From positions 248,001 through 312,000 of the forward strand of contig CAJNOJ010000037.1 of the NCBI GenBank assembly GCA_905250025.1: a stretch of DNA of 64,000 nucleotides, in the 5' to 3' direction. This stretch comes from Adineta ricciae. Its lineage: Eukaryota; Rotifera; Eurotatoria; Adinetida; Adinetidae. The position numbers were made by a program, and so were the translations under genes. Numbering within the stretch: the first letter of the stretch is position 1; each line of letters begins with the position of its first letter. The notes under the pieces are model-generated. The model was not told where the DNA came from, did no database searches, and saw nothing but the letters and a program-made list of their open reading frames with translations. Below, piece by piece: positions 62,387 to 64,000 of the stretch.

Positions 62387-63260
62387 TCAGTCACTGTCGT
62401 CATCGCCATAGCTGACACCGGTTGCAGCTTTGCGTCGCTTTGTACTTGGATTAATCAAACTCATTTGTGTACGATCTTTCGATTTCATTGCGCTTGTTTT
62501 TTCGCGAGTGGAATCGGATAGTTTGCTACTTTCTGACGTTCGTTTTGTCGAGACGTCTCTGATTTGTGCTTGTAGTGTTTTGACTTCATTTGACAATTGT
62601 TCATTACGTTTGTGAACATGAAAAAGAATTCGAGTTAGAAATGGTGCTTTATTTTGTTCATCAAGACATTCATCCAATTGAAGCGTGATCGATTGTTTCG
62701 TCTTTGAATGGACAAATGTGACAGCCAGTTGTGGTTTGTTATCCGATTTACTCAATGTAAAGTCGGATTGAGTTAAATGTCCGGCGAGAAAGTTCATAGT
62801 TTCACCCAGTTCGACTAGATCCAAAAGACGAGTATTTAGTTGAAAGGTACGTTCGTCTAATGATGTCGACCACAGCGTAGCTGACTCGGAATTATGTGAA
62901 CATGCAACTAACTAAAGACATGCGTAGTTTTATTTATCAGTGTGAAGCTAGCACCAGCAAACTAAGAATTTTCTGAAAACGAATTCTCGTCGATAAAACC
63001 GAGTGTATTCGATGCAGAATCACTTGCTTTTATCGATGGGAATTCGTTTTCAGAAAATCCTTAGTTTGATAGTGCTAGCTTCACACAGATGTTTTATTTT
63101 CTATCTCTTTTCTTTCATTTACTTGTAGTGTCTTGCTCTTCGGGTCGATCAAGGAAGCGAAGAGAATATCATCAGTATGCGAGCCAAGTTTCAATGGTTT
63201 TTGTGTGACAATAAAATCAAGATTCGCTTTACGTAAAAGTTCAACGAACGCTGATGACAT
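62387..63260 (-). CDS. PAXX: PAXX-like NHEJ factor (XRCC4 superfamily)
   Basis: Scaffold of non-homologous end joining that binds Ku. Exon 1 (63260..63123) and exon 2 (62911..62387) give 220 residues (human 204). The head domain includes LVACSHNSESATLWSTSLDE, matching human PAXX AAELWSTCFTPD. Then come LAVTFVHSKTKQSITLQLDE and a coiled coil (LTRILFHVHKRNEQLSNEV). The C-terminus MSLINPSTKRRKAATGVSYG aligns with the human Ku-binding tail ESLINPGFKSKKPAGGVDFD, the best evidence for identity. The single 211-bp intron contains a MITE; without it the intron would be 47 bp. An acceptor AAATCTCAG abuts the ATG, only 50 bp after the stop of the PARG-like gene, suggesting co-transcription with trans-splicing. 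Confidence 0.82.
62936..63090. mobile_element. MITE with 9-bp target-site duplication in PAXX intron
   Basis: 155-bp foldback element. The left end ATCAGTGTGAAGCTAGCA and the right end (reverse complement) ATCTGTGTGAAGCTAGCA start near-perfect inverted repeats of about 60 bp around a ~30-bp loop. It is flanked by the direct repeat GTTTTATTT at 62927..62935 and 63091..63099. The 9-bp duplication length points to the Mutator-like (MULE) superfamily. The arms are about 90% identical, so the insertion is fairly young. There is no coding capacity. Confidence 0.85.
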
Positions 63261-63310
63261 CTGAGATTTATCTGAAAAAAGACAAGATTAAAAAAATCAA
63301 CATATTTGAT

Positions 63311-64000
63311 TTAGTCGTTCAATTGCGAAAGCGTCTGTTGAAGTTCATCAAGAGATAAAGCAGGCACTTTAAAAACATCGGCAAATGGTTGAACATTGCC
63401 GTCTGCATTGTGACTTTTGTGCGAATTGTGATCGTCAATGATGGCAAAGACAATGTACTTGAATGATGTGTGGTAATCTCTCGAGATTACTTCTTGAAAT
63501 AGTTGGGCTAGAGCGAAGAAATGAATTCATATGGTAATAGATAAACAACAAACAAGCGATTTACCCATATGATTTGGAGGATTCTTAAATACACCACTAA
63601 ATAAATCGACATATAGTCAGATAAATGGATATCTATGATCTCTTACCATCCCATTGCGGACAAAACTAGAATATCGTGTCTATTTTCAAGTGCCATGCTA
63701 CAGATCGCGCTCATCTTCTTCTTTGTATTTTCAATGATGTTCTTTCCACACAATTTCAATTTTCCATCTGAATCGGTTTCAGTCGGCGGATCAGAGTAAG
63801 CAGCACACGAGATAAACGAGAGATATTTTGGTCCATCGGGAAAGAACGGGTATCCATTCGTTTCGGAACCACGAAAAACACTCACGCCAGGAGAATACAT
63901 TCCACCGAACTACAACCAAATCAAATTGTATATTTACGTATGAACGAAGTTTTCTATGTACTTCAGGAACATAATAATTTTCACTTCGAACACTGTCGAA
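63311..64000 (-). CDS. Microbial-type poly(ADP-ribose) glycohydrolase (partial)
   Basis: PARG_cat (TIGR02452-type) macrodomain-fold protein, which hydrolyses poly(ADP-ribose) chains made in DNA damage. Its 5' part lies beyond the right edge. Visible exons: DSVRSENYYVPE, then FGGMYSPGVSVFRGSE, YLSFISCAAYSDPP and ALENRHDILVLSAMG, joined by a short GTAAGA..TTTAG intron to CGVFKNPPNHM. This gives the family motif GCGVF.NPP only after splicing (TG|T = Cys). Then AQLFQEVISRDYHTSFKYIV and FAIIDDHNSH follow, ending LSQLND and a TAA at 63313..63311. The N-terminal GG..AQEE catalytic motif is outside the window. It shares strand and a 50-bp gap with PAXX. Confidence 0.8.

Overview
The window is AT-rich animal nuclear DNA. 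Genes are compact, with many very short introns (commonly 45-60 bp, GTAAG-type donors), small intergenic gaps, and splice acceptors directly before start codons that are not explained by an upstream coding exon. Short introns, signs of spliced-leader trans-splicing, invertebrate ion-channel and TMEM272-like genes and a Rieske oxygenase all fit a bdelloid rotifer (Adineta/Rotaria type). That assignment is inference; no rRNA or mitochondrial marker is present. All exon joins are read by eye.

Layout, left to right. 1-7.4 kb (minus): the 5' part of a secreted Xaa-Pro aminopeptidase, a complete Orai calcium channel and nardilysin. 7.4-10 kb: no gene seen. 10-13.2 kb (minus): the GPI-GalNAc transferase PGAP4 and a KCTD1/15-like BTB protein. 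14.2-17.2 kb (minus): three adjacent CYLD-related genes whose USP folds have all lost the catalytic histidine. 17.5-21.8 kb (minus): a multi-exon amino-acid-transporter-like gene with an intronless seven-helix receptor nested in its largest intron. 23-34.7 kb (plus): a Rieske oxygenase with a spliced-on mitochondrial-type leader, a POMGNT1-like enzyme with a duplicated stem domain, the presequence protease PITRM1 (with an antisense Gln-rich gene in one intron), and an NR2C2AP homologue carrying a textbook U12-type AT-AC intron.

35.4-39 kb (plus): a disordered protein and a pentameric ligand-gated channel lacking Cys-loop cysteines, possibly one gene. 39.3-40.8 kb (minus): an SLC35A3-type nucleotide-sugar transporter. 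41.9-46.3 kb: three TMEM272-like four-helix genes. 48.4-50.5 kb (plus): an unknown single-helix, proline-rich membrane protein. 51.6-53.5 kb (minus): Pax6. 55.6-58.6 kb (minus): a GH39-like glycosidase with a SUEL lectin domain set into it, and a sigma-class GST. 59.2-60.9 kb (minus): NAE1 of the neddylation E1. 61.4-62.3 kb: decayed repeats and a LINE reverse-transcriptase fragment. 62.4-64 kb (minus): the NHEJ factor PAXX, its intron hit by a 155-bp MITE with 9-bp target duplications, 50 bp downstream of a microbial-type poly(ADP-ribose) glycohydrolase.

Functional themes are glycosylation and GPI remodelling (PGAP4, POMGNT1-like, SLC35A3), M16 proteases (nardilysin, PITRM1), ubiquitin and NEDD8 (CYLD-like genes, NAE1), and DNA-damage response (PARG-like and PAXX). 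The last pair, the dead CYLD array, the U12 intron and the Rieske enzyme are the most noteworthy items.
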